From Fragilaria crotonensis (lineage: Eukaryota > Bacillariophyta > Fragilariophyceae > Fragilariales > Fragilariaceae), in assembly GCA_022925895.1 (NCBI GenBank), contig JAKSYS010000080.1, positions 126,001 to 136,091 of the forward strand: a stretch of 10,091 nt of DNA, read 5' to 3'. The position numbers were made by a program, and so were the translations under genes. Shown in pieces: positions 8,812-10,091 of the stretch (positions are counted from its first letter, which is position 1; every line of letters starts with the position of its first letter). Under the pieces are notes generated by a model. That model was not told where the DNA came from. It saw nothing but the letters and a program-made list of their open reading frames with translations, and ran no database searches.

Positions 8812-9300
8812 ACTAGTGGGTACCTCACATTTGATCGGAGTGTCTACTACAGGAAACTGGACGTACAGTACCCCCAACCTGGTCGTACTGGTCGTTTATG
8901 TACTGTAGACCTGTAGTACATGTAATCCACGTAACAGTACAACAGTATCCCAGAGTGGTCATACTCCGTAACAGACGCACACACGCACGCACACAATTAA
9001 TTTATAACTAGTGGGTACCTCATATTTGATCGGAGTGTCTACTACAGGAAACTGGACGTACAGTACCCCCAACCTGGTCGTACTCCGTACCACTACTTTT
9101 TTCCCCTACAGTATGCAGTACCATGGTACCAACGTAGGAAACTTCATGAAGTACAGTACCACTACATATACTCCGAGTATGAGACCACTGTACTGCGCAT
9201 TGCGCACAGTGAAAAAATTCAGACAGTATTCATTTGATCCAGTACCCCAGAGTGGTCATACTCCGTAACAGACGCACGCACGCACACAATTAATTTATAA
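8812..9300. repeat. Tandem segmental duplication, GTAC-rich
   Basis: A composite unit occurs twice. Its left module, starting ACTAGTGGGTACCTCA, is at 8812-8889 and 9007-9084: 78 bp with one visible mismatch. Its right module (CCCAGAGTGGTCATACTCCG and a CGCACACA-rich tail ending AATTAATTTATAA) is at 8943-9007 and 9240-9300, the copies differing by a 4-bp repeat unit and one substitution. The middle differs: 53 bp in the first copy (8890-8942) against 155 bp in the second (9085-9239). I count about 22 GTAC tetramers between 8820 and 9432. No open frame here looks coding. It could be a local tandem duplication of spacer DNA or nested remnants of a small non-coding element. Confidence 0.8.
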
Positions 9301-9330
9301 TATAGTAGGATATAGTAGGATAGGATATCC
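9301..9330. repeat. Short tandem TATAGTAGGA repeat
   Basis: TATAGTAGGA occurs twice in perfect tandem (9301-9310 and 9311-9320) and runs into the palindrome AGGATATCCT. It directly abuts the right end of the segmental duplication. The stretch from there to 9460 is non-coding and holds further GTAC sites and the palindrome CTACCGGTAG at 9444-9453. Confidence 0.6.
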
Positions 9331-9459
9331 TGTATATCGGGTTCCCGTTCCAGGATGTGCGCCAAGCCCCGCGCCAGGATTCTTCACATCTGCAACTACT
9401 AGAGTTGTACGTAGTACTCCGTACGCTGTACACCGAACACTACCTACCGGTAGAGCAAA

Positions 9460-9506
9460 TGCTCAACAACAGTCAACACAACTCAGCAACACTCAACAAC
9501 ACTCAG
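9460..9506. repeat. Degenerate CTCAACAACA tandem repeat
   Basis: Several imperfect copies of a 10-12 bp unit (CTCAACAACA, CTCAGCAACA and close variants) run head to tail. The array coincides with the point where the Gag-like reading frame on the minus strand loses recognisable sequence. It may mark the truncation junction of that retroelement fragment. Confidence 0.55.
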
Positions 9507-10091
9507 TTGGATTAGGTTTCTTCTGGGACATCAGGGTGTTGACTTGGGCTTGTAGGGCAATGATGGTTTCCTGTTCTGACGTTTTCTGACACAACTGCTG
9601 GCTCTGACTCTTTCCTGGTTTTGAACTTGTTGATCGCATAATCCTTGAGTTGCAGGTACTCAACCTGACTGCCTTCTTCAGAGAGATCTTCCTTCTACTT
9701 GATGTAATCCACAAATTCAGCATCCTTGGAAGCCTTGTAACCCTTGAAAAGGTTGACCAGAGGATCTTGAGTTTGTTCTCCTCTGGCATGAAGCTTGCTA
9801 ACCATGCCAATGACATAGTACTAGCTAGTCATTAAAATGCTCAAGAATGTTAGAGTCCTGCTGTTCATGCATGGCATGATCAAGATTTGGAAAATTTGGT
9901 CCTGATACATGTAATTGTGGCTCTAGTATCAGCATGTTACACCACTTTGATGGCTTTGAGGAGAACAGGGCCTGAGCCTTTGACTACAAACATGAAAGGT
10001 AGAACATTATTCTGGTCCTGACTTGCCTTTGAGCTTCATCAGTCAAAGAATTTGTGAGGAGACAACAAGAAATCATGAAGGAATCTTGAGC
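9493..10091 (-). pseudogene. Decayed copia-type Gag fragment, truncated
   Basis: Translated pieces in changing frames match the Gag polyprotein of Ty1/copia-type retrotransposons, which forms the particle around the element RNA. In order on the minus strand: VKGSGPVLLKAIKVV then HADTRATITCIRT (about 9980-9895), LDHAMHEQQDSNILEHFND, YVIGMVSKLHARGEQT with VNLFKGYKA and EFVDYIK (about 9816-9698), KEDLSEEG, and finally SEQETIIALQAQVNTLM (about 9585-9535). Lesions: TAA 9937-9939, a frame change near 9891, a 10-nt insertion around 9816-9825, TAG 9695-9697, and a frame change near 9588. The 5' part of Gag is outside the window. No zinc knuckle, protease, integrase or reverse transcriptase follows, as the fragment stops at the CTCAACAACA repeat. 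The assignment rests on family motifs recalled from memory. Confidence 0.75.

Noticed and set aside
8943-9300. CRISPR-like repeat-spacer array
   Set aside because: There are only two copies of long modules with unequal spacing in a eukaryotic setting. No short regular repeats are present.

Overview
The window looks like nuclear DNA of a diatom or a close stramenopile. The reasons are short GT-AG introns (66 and 89 nt in the two real genes), an A at -3 before both start codons, spacers full of GTAC/TACTGTAC-type palindromes, and two kinds of mobile-element debris (a very large DDE transposase and a Ty1/copia-type Gag) of a type I associate from memory with diatom genomes. The assignment to diatoms is an inference, not a database match.

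Layout. Positions 1-280 are a gene-free leader with a perfect 12-bp inverted repeat. Positions 281-3274 (+) hold one decayed transposase of about 1,000 codons, broken by frame changes and an in-frame stop. Its second catalytic Asp codon has lost a base. Two back-to-back hairpins follow at 3360-3414. Positions 3443-4623 (+) hold a second decayed reading frame that becomes almost continuous if two GT-AG introns are removed. I do not recognise it, and it may be cargo of the same element or an older gene. Positions 4624-5518 are intergenic, with a GTAC-rich island at 5090-5254.

The core is a convergent pair of conserved genes. 5519-6578 (+) encodes a Hop/STI1-like co-chaperone with two TPR modules. 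6730-8630 (-) encodes a membrane transporter of the phosphate:H+ symporter branch of the major facilitator superfamily. Each has one intron, and each has an apparent single-base loss in a short C run that breaks an otherwise perfect reading frame. Two such losses in conserved genes, plus similar ones in the transposase, raise the question of consensus errors in the assembly versus real decay.

Positions 8812-9300 are a tandem segmental duplication built of GTAC palindromes, followed by small tandem repeats to 9506. The right edge, 9493-10091 (-), is a decayed, 3'-truncated copia-type Gag whose 5' part lies outside the window.

The two intact-looking genes have no evident joint pathway. They share only the convergent arrangement and the GTAC-dense DNA about 180-260 bp upstream of each start codon. 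I found no rRNA, tRNA, CRISPR array or prokaryote-type operon. The best candidates for something undescribed are the cryptic spliced pseudogene at 3443-4623 and the paired GTAC islands.
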